From Pseudalgibacter alginicilyticus (lineage in GTDB: Bacteria > Bacteroidota > Bacteroidia > Flavobacteriales > Flavobacteriaceae), in assembly GCF_001310225.1 (NCBI RefSeq), contig NZ_CP012898.1, positions 3,928,501 through 3,992,500 of the forward strand: 64,000 nucleotides of DNA. Direction: 5' to 3'. The notes beneath the pieces are model-generated. The model saw only the letters and a list, made by a program, of their open reading frames with translations, ran no database searches and was not told the origin of the DNA. The translations under genes and the position numbers were made by a program. This document shows, one piece after another, positions 8,313 to 16,966 of this stretch (its first letter is position 1; each line of letters opens with the position of its first letter).

Positions 8313-9965
8313 ATGCTAACCTCATTAACCATAAAAAATTACGCCTTAATTGATAACCTTCAAGTAGGTTTCAATAATGGCTTATCTATTATTACTGGAG
8401 AAACAGGTGCAGGAAAATCTATTTTACTTGGTGGGTTATCTTTAATTCTTGGTAAACGTGCCGATTTAAGTAGTTTAAAAGATACCTCACAGAAATGTAT
8501 TATTGAGGCAGTTTTTGATGTTTCAAATTACAATTTGAAATCACTTTTTGAAGCTGAAGATTTAGATTATGAATCTAATACGATCATTCGTCGGGAAATT
8601 TTGCCATCAGGAAAATCTAGAGCTTTTGTAAATGACTCTCCTGTCAATTTAAGTAGTTTACAGCTTTTGGGAGAGCGTTTAATTGATATACATTCGCAGC
8701 ATCAGACCTTGCAAGTGGTTAGTAATGATTTTCAATTTCAGATTATTGATGCTTTAGCAGATAATGAAGAAATTCTTCAAAATTATAAATCAGAATTCAA
8801 AAAATATAAATCCCTTCAAAAAGAACTTAATGAGCTTTTAAATTTTCAAGCTGAAGCTGTAAAAGAGCATGATTATAATTCGTTTTTATTAAATGAATTA
8901 TTAGAAGCTAATTTGGTTGCAGGTGAATTGGAACAATTAGAAGAAGAGCATGAAACTTTGAATAATGTGGAGGCGATAAAAGAAAAGTTGTCTATGTCGT
9001 ACCAACTATTAAGTGATGAGCAAATAGGGGTACTACCAACATTAACAGAGTTAAAAAACAACCTTCAAAAGTTAAAAGAGTATTCACCAAAATATGATGA
9101 TTTATTTCAACGGGTACAGAGCAGTCTCATTGAAATGGATGATGTTTTTGGCGAATTGGATGTTCTTCAAGAAAATTTGGAAGCCGACCCAAAGAGGTTG
9201 GAACTGGTTAATGCCAAGTTGCAAGTGCTCAATAACTTGATGCACAAACATACAGTGAGTGATATTTCCGAGTTAATTCAAATTAAAAATGATTTGGATG
9301 AAAAAGTTGCAGTAACTGAAAATTTAGACACTTCAATTCAAAAAAAGCAAACTGAAATTGATGAAAAAGTTGCAGTTCTAAATACCATTTCAAAAAACAT
9401 TCATGACAAACGTTCCAAAGCCATTCCTCAACTTTCAGGACAATTAGAAACAATTTTAGAAGGCTTAGGAATGCCAAATGCTCAGTTTAAAATAGATTTA
9501 ACAGTAAGTGATCATTTTCAGTCAAATGGAAAAGATGTCTTATCATTTTTATTTTCAGCAAATAAGGGTGGGAATTTTAATGAGTTAAAAAAAGCAGCTT
9601 CGGGTGGTGAACTATCAAGAATTATGTTAGCAATCAAATCTGTATTAGCAAAATATATTCAGTTGCCTACTATTATGTTTGATGAAATTGACACAGGGGT
9701 TTCAGGTGAAATATCGAATAAAATGGGTGATATTATGTTGGAAATGAGTCAAACTATGCAAGTGTTTTCTATAACTCATTTACCACAGATTGCAGCCAAA
9801 GGACATTCACATTTTAAAGTGTTTAAAGAGGATGTTAATGAGGTAACACAAACTAATTTAATTAAGTTAAATCACGATGAGCGTATTGTGGAAATAGCAC
9901 AAATGCTTGGTGGTATTGAAATGTCAGATTCAGCTATTGCTCATGCAAAAGAATTATTGAATTAA
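8313..9965 (+). CDS. recN: DNA repair ATPase RecN
   Basis: A 550-residue SMC-like protein for double-strand break repair. The N-terminal head has Walker A (ITGETGAGKSILLGGL, about residues 28-43) and an IHSQHQTL motif near residue 130. A long coiled coil (about 150-370) includes a DEKVAV repeat 21 residues apart. The C-terminal head has the ABC signature ASGGELSRIMLAIK and Walker B TIMFDEIDTGVSGE. Full length for the family. Confidence 0.96.
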   Translation: MLTSLTIKNYALIDNLQVGFNNGLSIITGETGAGKSILLGGLSLILGKRADLSSLKDTSQKCIIEAVFDVSNYNLKSLFEAEDLDYESNTIIRREILPSGKSRAFVNDSPVNLSSLQLLGERLIDIHSQHQTLQVVSNDFQFQIIDALADNEEILQNYKSEFKKYKSLQKELNELLNFQAEAVKEHDYNSFLLNELLEANLVAGELEQLEEEHETLNNVEAIKEKLSMSYQLLSDEQIGVLPTLTELKNNLQKLKEYSPKYDDLFQRVQSSLIEMDDVFGELDVLQENLEADPKRLELVNAKLQVLNNLMHKHTVSDISELIQIKNDLDEKVAVTENLDTSIQKKQTEIDEKVAVLNTISKNIHDKRSKAIPQLSGQLETILEGLGMPNAQFKIDLTVSDHFQSNGKDVLSFLFSANKGGNFNELKKAASGGELSRIMLAIKSVLAKYIQLPTIMFDEIDTGVSGEISNKMGDIMLEMSQTMQVFSITHLPQIAAKGHSHFKVFKEDVNEVTQTNLIKLNHDERIVEIAQMLGGIEMSDSAIAHAKELLN

Positions 9966-9969
9966 TTAG

Positions 9970-9977
9970 TATCTTTG
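9970..9977 (+). promoter_or_regulatory. -7 promoter box of fabI
   Basis: TATCTTTG matches TAnnTTTG and lies 33 bases before the fabI ATG, directly after the recN stop. Confidence 0.55.
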
Positions 9978-10010
9978 AACGCTAAATAGCAAATAAACAA
10001 ACCAAAAAAT

Positions 10011-10829
10011 ATGTCATATAATTTATTAAAAGGAAAAAAAGGAATCATTTTTGGAGCATTGGATGAAAATTCAATTGCTTGGAAAACTGCCGAACGTGTT
10101 CATGAAGAGGGCGGTACATTTGTTTTAACCAATGCACCGGTAGCGATGCGAATGGGACAAATTAATGAATTGGCTGAAAAAACAGGTTCTCAAATTATTC
10201 CTGCAGATGCTACTTCTGTTGAAGATTTACAGAATTTAGTTGAAAAATCTATGGAGATTTTAGGTGGAAAAATTGATTTTGTATTACATTCTATAGGAAT
10301 GTCTATTAATGTTAGAAAAGGCAATCATTATACCAATCAAAATTATGATTGGACTCAAAAAGGAACTGATGTTTCGGCAATGTCTTTCCATAAAGTTATG
10401 CAAACACTTTATAAAGCTGATGCAATGAATGAATGGGGAAGCATAGTTGCTTTATCCTATATGGCTGCGCAGCGTGTGTTTCCAGATTATAATGATATGG
10501 CTGATAATAAAGCTTATTTAGAAAGCGTAGCCCGTAGTTTTGGATATTTTTTCGGTAGAGATAAAAAAGTAAGAGTCAATACCATTTCACAGTCTCCAAC
10601 ACCAACAACTGCTGGTAGTGGAGTAAAAGGTTTTGATGGGTTTATTGCTTATGCGGATAAAATGTCGCCACTTGGTAACGCTACAGCTTTAGATTGTGCA
10701 AACTATACAGTGTCTTTATTTAGTGATTTAACAAAGCGTGTTACTTTGCAAAACTTATTCCATGATGGTGGTTTTAGTAATATGGGAGTAAGTACAGCTG
10801 TAATGGAAACGTTTATGAAAGAAGAATAA
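10011..10829 (+). CDS. fabI: Enoyl-[acyl-carrier-protein] reductase (NADH)
   Basis: A 272-residue short-chain dehydrogenase that performs the last reduction of each fatty-acid elongation cycle. It has the FabI variant of the cofactor loop (KGIIFGALDENSIAW, about residues 9-23). SIGMS is near residue 100, and the catalytic Tyr-(x6)-Lys is seen in DYNDMADNKAYLES (about residues 163-176). SQSPTPTTAGS is the substrate-binding loop. A strong terminator follows. Confidence 0.95.
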   Translation: MSYNLLKGKKGIIFGALDENSIAWKTAERVHEEGGTFVLTNAPVAMRMGQINELAEKTGSQIIPADATSVEDLQNLVEKSMEILGGKIDFVLHSIGMSINVRKGNHYTNQNYDWTQKGTDVSAMSFHKVMQTLYKADAMNEWGSIVALSYMAAQRVFPDYNDMADNKAYLESVARSFGYFFGRDKKVRVNTISQSPTPTTAGSGVKGFDGFIAYADKMSPLGNATALDCANYTVSLFSDLTKRVTLQNLFHDGGFSNMGVSTAVMETFMKEE

Positions 10830-10853
10830 AATATTTTATAATATTGAAAGATG

Positions 10854-10880
10854 AGCCACCCGTAAAACGGTGGCTTTTTT
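10854..10880 (+). terminator. Rho-independent terminator after fabI
   Basis: The inverted repeat AGCCACC...GGTGGCT around a CGTAAAACG loop is followed by six T. It lies inside the longest possible reading frame of the next gene, which argues against that long start. Confidence 0.85.
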
Positions 10881-10882
10881 GT

Positions 10883-10890
10883 TACATTTG
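10883..10890 (+). promoter_or_regulatory. -7 promoter box of the glycosyltransferase-YbbR-coaE operon
   Basis: TACATTTG fits TAnnTTTG and ends only 4 bases before the ATG at 10895, so the transcript may be leaderless. Confidence 0.55.
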
Positions 10891-10894
10891 TGCT

Positions 10895-11896
10895 ATGCAA
10901 TTACAGTTTTCATTCATTATACCCGTATTTAACCGTCCAGACGAAGTACATGAGCTCTTGCAGAGTTTTGAAGCTTTAAAAACGAATGTGGAATATGAAA
11001 TAGTGATTGTTGAAGATGGTTCTTCAATTCCGTCAAAAAGTATTGTTGAACAATTCAATTCACAATTAAATATATCTTATTATTTCAAACCCAATTCAGG
11101 ACCTGGTGATTCTAGAAATTTTGGGATGCAAAAAGCAAGGAGTAATTATTTTATTATTTTAGATAGTGATTGTATACTTCCTGATAATTATTTGACAGAA
11201 GTTGTTAAGAGTTTGAATGTTGAATATGTAGATTGTTTTGGAGGTCCAGATGCTGCACATCAATCGTTTTCAAATATTCAAAAAGCCATTAATTTTTCCA
11301 TGACTTCTTTTATAACCACAGGCGGTATCAGAGGGAATAAAAAGAGTGTAGACGAATTTCAGCCCAGAAGTTTTAATATGGGTATTTCAAAAACAGCCTT
11401 TATGGCTTCCAAAGGTTTTGGTGTTATTCATCCAGGAGAAGATCCCGATTTGTCTATCAGATTAAAAAAATTAGGCTTTAGTATTAAGTTAATTCCAGAG
11501 GCTTTTGTATATCATAAACGACGTATTTCATGGTCTAAATTCTATACACAAGTTTATAAGTTTGGATTGGTCCGTCCGATATTAAATGCATGGCATCCAG
11601 AAACTAAAAAAATCACCTATTGGTTTCCAACCTTGTTTTGTTTGGGTTTTATATTAGGATTGGTATTATACTTTTTGAATTTTAAAATCTTATTTCTGCT
11701 GTATGTATTTTATTTTTTCGCAGCTTTTATATTGGCTTTGTTCTCAACCAAAAGCATTATTGTAGCTTTATATTCTTTGTTGGCTATTGGGATACAGTTT
11801 TTGGGGTATGGTTATGGCTTTATTAAAGCTACCATAGCAGTAAATGTTTTAAAGAAAGTACCAGAGAAACATTTTCCTAAGTTATTTTTTAAATAG
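10895..11896 (+). CDS. Family 2 glycosyltransferase with C-terminal membrane helices
   Basis: 333 residues. The N-terminal GT-A domain begins QFSFIIPVFNRPDEV. It holds the nucleotide-sugar site VEDGSS, the DxD-type LDSDC, and a HPGEDPDLSIRLKKLGF acceptor-side motif. Two to three hydrophobic helices follow (about residues 235-310). It probably transfers a sugar to a lipid-linked or cell-surface acceptor at the inner membrane. The ATG at 10895 is chosen because the upstream in-frame ATG at 10844 would place the fabI terminator and the promoter inside the gene. It abuts the YbbR gene. Confidence 0.88.
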   Translation: MQLQFSFIIPVFNRPDEVHELLQSFEALKTNVEYEIVIVEDGSSIPSKSIVEQFNSQLNISYYFKPNSGPGDSRNFGMQKARSNYFIILDSDCILPDNYLTEVVKSLNVEYVDCFGGPDAAHQSFSNIQKAINFSMTSFITTGGIRGNKKSVDEFQPRSFNMGISKTAFMASKGFGVIHPGEDPDLSIRLKKLGFSIKLIPEAFVYHKRRISWSKFYTQVYKFGLVRPILNAWHPETKKITYWFPTLFCLGFILGLVLYFLNFKILFLLYVFYFFAAFILALFSTKSIIVALYSLLAIGIQFLGYGYGFIKATIAVNVLKKVPEKHFPKLFFK

Positions 11897-11897
11897 T

Positions 11898-12860
11898 ATG
11901 ATAAAAATATTAAAATCTAAAATAATTAGGGAGTTTGAGAAAGGTAAAATCAATGTGTTTTTACTGTTTTTACTATTGTCATTTACAATTTTAATTTTTA
12001 CTAAATTATCAAAGCAATACACCAATACCATTGTTTTTAAGATAAATAAAATTCATGTTCCAGATGAAGTGGTTATTTTAAATGATGCAGATGCTAATCT
12101 ACATATTACATTAAAAACACATGGATTTGGCTGGCTTAAATATTATTTAAAACAGCCGACAATTACAATTGATTTTGCCGAAGAAGTAAGTAAAACGCCT
12201 ACTAAATTTATCTGGCAAAAATCAAAAGTTTATTTAAATAATACCCAATTTGGTAAACAGGAAGAAATATTGAACATTTCTCCAGACACTTTATTGTTTA
12301 ATTACGATAATAATATGGTTAAAAAGGTGCCTGTAATTCTTAATTCGAATATTCAATTTAGTCCTGGATTTGATGTTTTTGATGATTTAGAAACAAACCC
12401 CGATTCTGTGGTTGTTATTGGAGCTGAAGAAATAGTCACTAAAATAAAACATATAGAAACAGAATTATTAACATTAAATGACGTTAAAGGAGAAATCAAG
12501 AAGTGGGTGGCTTTAAAACTGCCTCAAAAAAACAACGAATTGAAATTTTCAGATAAATCAGTTTTATTAAAAGCAAATGTAGAACGATTTACAGAGGGGG
12601 TTTTAAAACTTCCAATTAATATCTTAAATATTCCAGAGGGATTGTCTTTAAATTATTTTCCTAAAACAGTAAATGTAACTTTTTATACTAGTTTGGATAA
12701 TTTTAAGGGTATAACACCTAAAGATTTTAAAGTGGAGTGTGATTTTGGTAATGTGTCACAATCGCAATCATTTTTAGTTCCAAAATTAGTGAAAGAGCCA
12801 AAAGCTGTAAAAAATGCTAGACTGAATGAACAACGAATAGAATTTATTATAAAAGAATGA
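11898..12860 (+). CDS. YbbR/CdaR-like domain protein
   Basis: 320 residues with one N-terminal membrane helix (about 18-38, NVFLLFLLLSFTILIF). The rest is an extracytoplasmic beta-rich region with at least two YbbR-like repeats (for example VVILNDADANLHITLKTHG and LPINILNIPEGLSLNYF). In Firmicutes, YbbR proteins regulate the c-di-AMP cyclase CdaA. No cyclase is adjacent here, so that role cannot be assumed. The stop overlaps the coaE start by 4 bp (ATGA). Confidence 0.8.
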   Translation: MIKILKSKIIREFEKGKINVFLLFLLLSFTILIFTKLSKQYTNTIVFKINKIHVPDEVVILNDADANLHITLKTHGFGWLKYYLKQPTITIDFAEEVSKTPTKFIWQKSKVYLNNTQFGKQEEILNISPDTLLFNYDNNMVKKVPVILNSNIQFSPGFDVFDDLETNPDSVVVIGAEEIVTKIKHIETELLTLNDVKGEIKKWVALKLPQKNNELKFSDKSVLLKANVERFTEGVLKLPINILNIPEGLSLNYFPKTVNVTFYTSLDNFKGITPKDFKVECDFGNVSQSQSFLVPKLVKEPKAVKNARLNEQRIEFIIKE

Positions 12861-13450
12861 TGGTAGTAGGGTTGACAGGGGGTATTGGTAGTGGAAAAAC
12901 AACAGTAGCCAAAGCATTTTTTGCTTTAGGTATTCCTGTTTATATTGCTGATGATGAAGCAAAAAAATTGATGCGTACATCTAAAACCATTAAACGAAAA
13001 CTTATTACTCTTTTTGGGGAAGAAGCGTATATTGATAATGAATTAAACCGCCCGTTTTTAGCTGATATTATTTTTAATGACAAAAGTTATTTAGAAAAAA
13101 TGAATGCCATTGTACATCCGCGTGTTGCCAGACATTTTAATAAATGGTTATTAAAACAAAATAGTCCTTATGTTATTAAAGAAGTTGCTATTTTATTTGA
13201 AAATGATGGGTATAAGAATTGTGATGTAGTGGTTACTGTGGTAGCTCCCAAATCATTGAGAATTAAGCGACTGTTAGAGCGAGATACTACAACCGTTAAA
13301 AAAATTGAAGCTATTATGGCCAATCAATGGACAGACGAAGAGAAAGTAAAGTTATCAGACTATGTTATTGAAAATATAGATATGGAAACTACAAAAAATC
13401 AGGTAAAAAACACCCACCTTCAAATCCTTAAAAAATCTCAAAAAAGATAA
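12857..13450 (+). CDS. coaE: Dephospho-CoA kinase
   Basis: A 197-residue P-loop kinase catalysing the final step of CoA synthesis. It has Walker A GLTGGIGSGKTT (residues 5-16), DDEAKKLM, the HPRVARHF substrate motif near residue 88, and RLLERDTTT in the lid region. It is translationally coupled to the YbbR gene. With coaBC at 6.2 kb this makes two CoA-pathway enzymes in the window. Confidence 0.95.
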   Translation: MMVVGLTGGIGSGKTTVAKAFFALGIPVYIADDEAKKLMRTSKTIKRKLITLFGEEAYIDNELNRPFLADIIFNDKSYLEKMNAIVHPRVARHFNKWLLKQNSPYVIKEVAILFENDGYKNCDVVVTVVAPKSLRIKRLLERDTTTVKKIEAIMANQWTDEEKVKLSDYVIENIDMETTKNQVKNTHLQILKKSQKR

Positions 13451-13454
13451 AATT

Positions 13455-13517
13455 TTAACATTTTTGTTAATGTAAGGTTAAATGGTCATAGCACTAAATG
13501 TTAAAATGTTAAATTTG
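13455..13517 (+). promoter_or_regulatory. Promoter and repeated GTTAA sites upstream of the histidine kinase gene
   Basis: A -7 box TAAATTTG (13510-13517) ends 4 bases before the kinase ATG. Upstream lie an inverted repeat TTAACA-TTTT-TGTTAA (13455-13470) and four direct GTTAA copies beginning at 13466, 13477, 13500 and 13508. The 11-bp and 23-bp steps suit binding of an OmpR-type regulator, perhaps the one encoded in this operon. Confidence 0.5.
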
Positions 13518-13521
13518 AACA

Positions 13522-15096
13522 ATGAGCAAAAAAATATTTGTTATGTTGGTGTTGTTGATGAGTTTATCACTCATCGGAATCATCTTTGTTCAAGCATATT
13601 ATATTAATGATGCTGTTAAAAATGCTGATGATCGTTTTAATCATAATGTAAAAACAGCTTTGGTGTATGTATCCAATACGGTTGAAAAAGACGAGTTAGC
13701 TACATATTTTGAGAAATTTCAGACTTTAGTAAGAGACAAAAAAGAAGTTGATTCTACATCTGTTTCTCAATTATTTATATATCAGCAGAACAACGATACC
13801 AAGGAAACAATTATATATAAAAATGGTATTTTAAAGGAAAATTATAAGTTATCCTCATCGCTCTTTGACATTGGTTTAGACAGTATTGATTTTAATAGTA
13901 TCATAGGAAGTTCTAGTACAGAAATTTATAAAAATATTGAGTTTTCAGAAAAAAACTCAAATCAAACACCTATTTTAAATATTATTAATAGTGGGCGTTT
14001 GATGGAAGCTCAAAAATTGGATTTTGAGAAAAATTTTAAGGCTATATCTAAAAGAACACCTATTCATAAACGTGTTTCAGGTGAAGAGATTGAGTTTCTA
14101 CTTGCTAAAAAATTGGCAGAATTTGATATTGATATCGATTTTGAATTTGCTATATATAGTAAAGATTTAGCAACAAAAGTACACAGTGAAGAGTTTGATT
14201 ACAATGAGTCATCAACCTTTAGTGTCCCTATGTTTTATGATGAAAATAACCAAAGTACCTATCGCCTTTTGGTGAATTTTCCAGGTGATAAAAAGTTTAT
14301 TTTATCATCTATGATAGGGATGATTTTGTTATCTTTTATTTTTACGTCTATTATTATTATAGCTTACACGGGAGCACTTTATCAGCTTGTAAAACAGCGT
14401 AAAATAGCTCAGATAAAAACCGATTTCATCAATAATATGACGCATGAGTTTAAAACCCCAATTGCTACTATCAATTTAGCTTTGGATGCTATTAAAAACC
14501 CTAAAATTATTGAGGATAAAGAAAAGGTTTTGAGATACCTTGGTATGATTAAAGAAGAAAATAAACGCATGCATGCCCAGGTTGAAAATGTGCTTAGAAT
14601 GTCTAAACTAGAAAAGAATGAACTAAATATTAGTAAGGATAAAGTAGATTTACATGACTTAATAGAAGAAGCTATTACGCATGTTGAATTGATTGTTGAA
14701 AATAGAGAAGGCTATATAAAACCTTATTTAAAAGCAGAACGAGATACTGTTTTAGCTAATGACTCACATTTTACAAATGTTATTGTAAATGTTTTAGATA
14801 ATGCTATTAAGTACTCGCCAAATGCTCCAAAAATTGAGGTGTATACTGAAAATGTAGGAACAGATATTTTATTAAAAATTAGAGACCACGGTAGCGGCAT
14901 GAGTAAAGCGGCTCAAAAACGGGTGTTTGAAAAATTTTATAGAGAGCATACCGGAAATATTCATAATGTAAAAGGCCATGGCTTAGGTTTGGCTTATGTT
15001 AAAAGAATTGTAGAAGACCATCAAGGTCATGTATCAGTAGAAAGTGAATTAGATAAAGGAAGCACATTTACCATAAAGCTTCCATTAATATCGTAA
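13522..15096 (+). CDS. Sensor histidine kinase (RprX-like)
   Basis: A 524-residue membrane kinase. Transmembrane helix 1 is at about 5-26, a periplasmic sensing region at about 27-258, and helix 2 at about 259-288. The HisKA domain has phospho-acceptor His308 (MTHEFKTP). The HATPase domain has an N box (NVLDNAIKYSPN), G1 (RDHGSGMS) and G2 (GHGLGLAYV). It forms an operon with the response regulator 4 bp downstream. The layout resembles the Bacteroides RprX/RprY pair, but the signal is unknown. Confidence 0.93.
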   Translation: MSKKIFVMLVLLMSLSLIGIIFVQAYYINDAVKNADDRFNHNVKTALVYVSNTVEKDELATYFEKFQTLVRDKKEVDSTSVSQLFIYQQNNDTKETIIYKNGILKENYKLSSSLFDIGLDSIDFNSIIGSSSTEIYKNIEFSEKNSNQTPILNIINSGRLMEAQKLDFEKNFKAISKRTPIHKRVSGEEIEFLLAKKLAEFDIDIDFEFAIYSKDLATKVHSEEFDYNESSTFSVPMFYDENNQSTYRLLVNFPGDKKFILSSMIGMILLSFIFTSIIIIAYTGALYQLVKQRKIAQIKTDFINNMTHEFKTPIATINLALDAIKNPKIIEDKEKVLRYLGMIKEENKRMHAQVENVLRMSKLEKNELNISKDKVDLHDLIEEAITHVELIVENREGYIKPYLKAERDTVLANDSHFTNVIVNVLDNAIKYSPNAPKIEVYTENVGTDILLKIRDHGSGMSKAAQKRVFEKFYREHTGNIHNVKGHGLGLAYVKRIVEDHQGHVSVESELDKGSTFTIKLPLIS

Positions 15097-15100
15097 TAAT

Positions 15101-15805
15101 ATGGAAGTACAAGAGAAAAAAATTTTATTAGTAGAAGATGATCCAAATTTTGGAACGGTTCTTAAAGATTATTTAATGATGAACGATTATGAAGTAATTC
15201 ATGCAAAAAACGGTATGGAAGGCTTTGAGAAGTTTAAAAAAGATGATTATGATTTGTGTATTTTGGATGTTATGATGCCTTATAAAGATGGCTTTACATT
15301 AGCAAAGGAAATACGCGAAAAGAATAAAGACGTACCTATTATATTCTTAACAGCAAAAGCGATGAAAGAGGATGTATTGAAAGGTTATAAAGTAGGAGCA
15401 GATGACTATTTAAATAAGCCTTTTGATAGCGAGGTGTTATTAATGAAAATTAAAGCAATTATTCAACGTAAGGCTACCGAAACTATTTCTGATAGTAAAC
15501 AATTTGAGTTTAAAATTGGTCATTTCGATTTGAATTCTAAATTGCGATTTTTAAAATTTAAAGGAGGTGATCCTGTCAAACTATCGCCAAAAGAAAATGA
15601 ATTGTTGCGATTATTAGCATTGCATGAAAATGATTTAATGCCAAGAGCTTTAGCATTAACAAAAATATGGAGGGATGATAATTATTTTACCTCTCGTAGT
15701 ATGGATGTATATATTGCCAAATTGCGAAAATATTTAAAATTAGATGAACGCGTAGAAATATTGAACATTCACGGTGAAGGTTTTAGACTGGTTGTGAATT
15801 CTTAA
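15101..15805 (+). CDS. OmpR-family response regulator (RprY-like)
   Basis: 234 residues. The receiver domain has the acidic pocket VEDD (residues 11-14), phospho-acceptor Asp56 (CILDVMMP) and the conserved Lys in YLNKPF. A winged-helix DNA-binding domain follows with the recognition-helix segment SRSMDVYIAKLRKYL near the C-terminus. It is presumably phosphorylated by the kinase just upstream. A bidirectional terminator follows. Confidence 0.94.
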   Translation: MEVQEKKILLVEDDPNFGTVLKDYLMMNDYEVIHAKNGMEGFEKFKKDDYDLCILDVMMPYKDGFTLAKEIREKNKDVPIIFLTAKAMKEDVLKGYKVGADDYLNKPFDSEVLLMKIKAIIQRKATETISDSKQFEFKIGHFDLNSKLRFLKFKGGDPVKLSPKENELLRLLALHENDLMPRALALTKIWRDDNYFTSRSMDVYIAKLRKYLKLDERVEILNIHGEGFRLVVNS

Positions 15806-15823
15806 TCATTTAATTTATAGAAT

Positions 15824-15854
15824 AAAAAATCCAGCATTATGCTGGATTTTTTTT
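15824..15854. terminator. Bidirectional terminator between the response regulator and VOC genes
   Basis: A symmetrical hairpin (AAATCCAGCA, loop TTA, TGCTGGATTT) is flanked by A-tracts and T-tracts on both strands, between two convergent genes. Confidence 0.85.
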
Positions 15855-15863
15855 ATAATGGTT

Positions 15864-16376
15864 TTATTTAGCATAAGCACCCGAGGAGTATGTCAATTCA
15901 TAACTATGGGTGTAGATTTCAAAAACAATTCCGAAAGGATCTTCAACATAACACATTTTAAAAGGTTTATCTTCTGGATAATACTCTCTAATAGGCATTC
16001 TTTGTTTGCCACCATATGATACGATTTTATCAATAAGTGCTTCAATATTTGGATCCTGAACACAAAAATGAAATAACCCTGTGTTGAATGGATTAAATTC
16101 TGGTGCTTTTTTATTACCCTGCGGAAAGGAAAATAATTCAACGCCAATACCATCTGAAGTGGCTAAATGAGCAATTTCAAATTCTGTCCAATCGTTACCA
16201 AAAACATCAATACACATTTGTCCAATAGCTGTTTCTGTTTCCTTTTTAACTTTAGAAGGTTCCATAATAACATACCAGCCCATGACTTCTGAATAGAATG
16301 TAACAGCTTCTTTTATATCAGGAACGGTTATTCCAATATGTGAAAATGATTTTGGATAATTTTTATTTGTTGTCAT
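15864..16376 (-). CDS. VOC (glyoxalase/dioxygenase superfamily) protein
   Basis: A 170-residue cytoplasmic protein with two beta-alpha-beta-beta-beta modules: HIGITVPDIKEAVTFYSEVMGW and FHFCVQDPNIEALIDKI...CYVEDPFGIVFEIYTH. Metal-ligand positions His (SHIG), His (FHFC) and Glu (FEIYTH) are present. The reaction is unknown; the fold covers glyoxalases, dioxygenases and resistance proteins. The ATG at 16376 is chosen over a TTG seven codons upstream because that TTG lies inside a good -7 box. It is divergent from an HxlR regulator. Confidence 0.82.
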   Translation of the reverse strand: MTTNKNYPKSFSHIGITVPDIKEAVTFYSEVMGWYVIMEPSKVKKETETAIGQMCIDVFGNDWTEFEIAHLATSDGIGVELFSFPQGNKKAPEFNPFNTGLFHFCVQDPNIEALIDKIVSYGGKQRMPIREYYPEDKPFKMCYVEDPFGIVFEIYTHSYELTYSSGAYAK

Positions 16377-16394
16377 AACGTATAATTTAGACAG

Positions 16395-16425
16395 CAAAAA
16401 TAGTTTATATTTGCTTTATATACAA
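16395..16425 (-). promoter_or_regulatory. Promoter of the VOC gene
   Basis: On the minus strand, TATTTTTG (16395-16402) is preceded 20 bp upstream by TTG (16423-16425), close to the Bacteroidota consensus. It lies 18 bases before the ATG. Confidence 0.6.
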
Positions 16426-16452
16426 TAACTTACAAAAAAGTAGTGTAGTTAC
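16426..16452. promoter_or_regulatory. Candidate HxlR operator in the divergent gap
   Basis: TAACTTAC (16426-16433) and GTAGTTAC (16445-16452) form an imperfect inverted repeat directly upstream of the VOC gene's -33 element. It sits between the regulator gene and its likely target. The symmetry is off by one base, so this is tentative. Confidence 0.3.
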
Positions 16453-16496
16453 CTAAATGAGTAAAATATTGATTATTAATATATTAAATTGTTATT

Positions 16497-16808
16497 TTGA
16501 GTAAAAAAATTAACTGTCCTTTAAATTATACTATGAATTTAATAGGAACAAAATGGAAACCTTTAATATTATTTCACCTATTAGAAGCTGATTTGCGTTC
16601 GGGAATATTGCAAAAAAAAATACCAGATATCTCAAATAAAATGTTTACACAAACTGTTAGAGAATTAGAAAAGGACGGACTTATATTCAGAAAAGTATAC
16701 CCTGTAGTGCCTCCAAAAGTGGAATATGGTTTAACCAGAAGAGGGCATTCTCTTGAAATTATTTTAAGAGGTTTGGATGCATGGGGTAAAGATGATTGTA
16801 ATATTTAA
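16497..16808 (+). CDS. HxlR-family winged-helix transcriptional regulator
   Basis: A 103-residue protein with the family hallmarks: an N-terminal Cys (KINCPLNYTMNLIGTKWKPLILFHLLE), a helix-turn-helix with ISNKMFTQTVRELEKDGLI, and a wing PPKVEYGLTRRGHSL. HxlR regulators often respond to electrophiles or formaldehyde through this Cys and control a divergent neighbour, here the VOC gene. The start is TTG at 16497; no ATG is available upstream of the conserved Cys. Confidence 0.88.
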   Translation: MSKKINCPLNYTMNLIGTKWKPLILFHLLEADLRSGILQKKIPDISNKMFTQTVRELEKDGLIFRKVYPVVPPKVEYGLTRRGHSLEIILRGLDAWGKDDCNI

Positions 16809-16966
16809 GTTGTCTCTCTGATAGGACTAAAATATGAACAATGTATTTTTTCATTAAGTAGATATTTACCAATCTCAAACTTTAATAGTAATGTCAACCT
16901 ATACAATTAAATTATTTTAGTTTGTTGATAATTAACGTATAATCATTGTGGAGTTCTGTTTTAAAT

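Noticed and set aside
10844..10894. Longer start for the glycosyltransferase at 10844
   Set aside because: The extra 17 codons contain the fabI terminator hairpin and the -7 box, and conserved sequence begins at the ATG at 10895.
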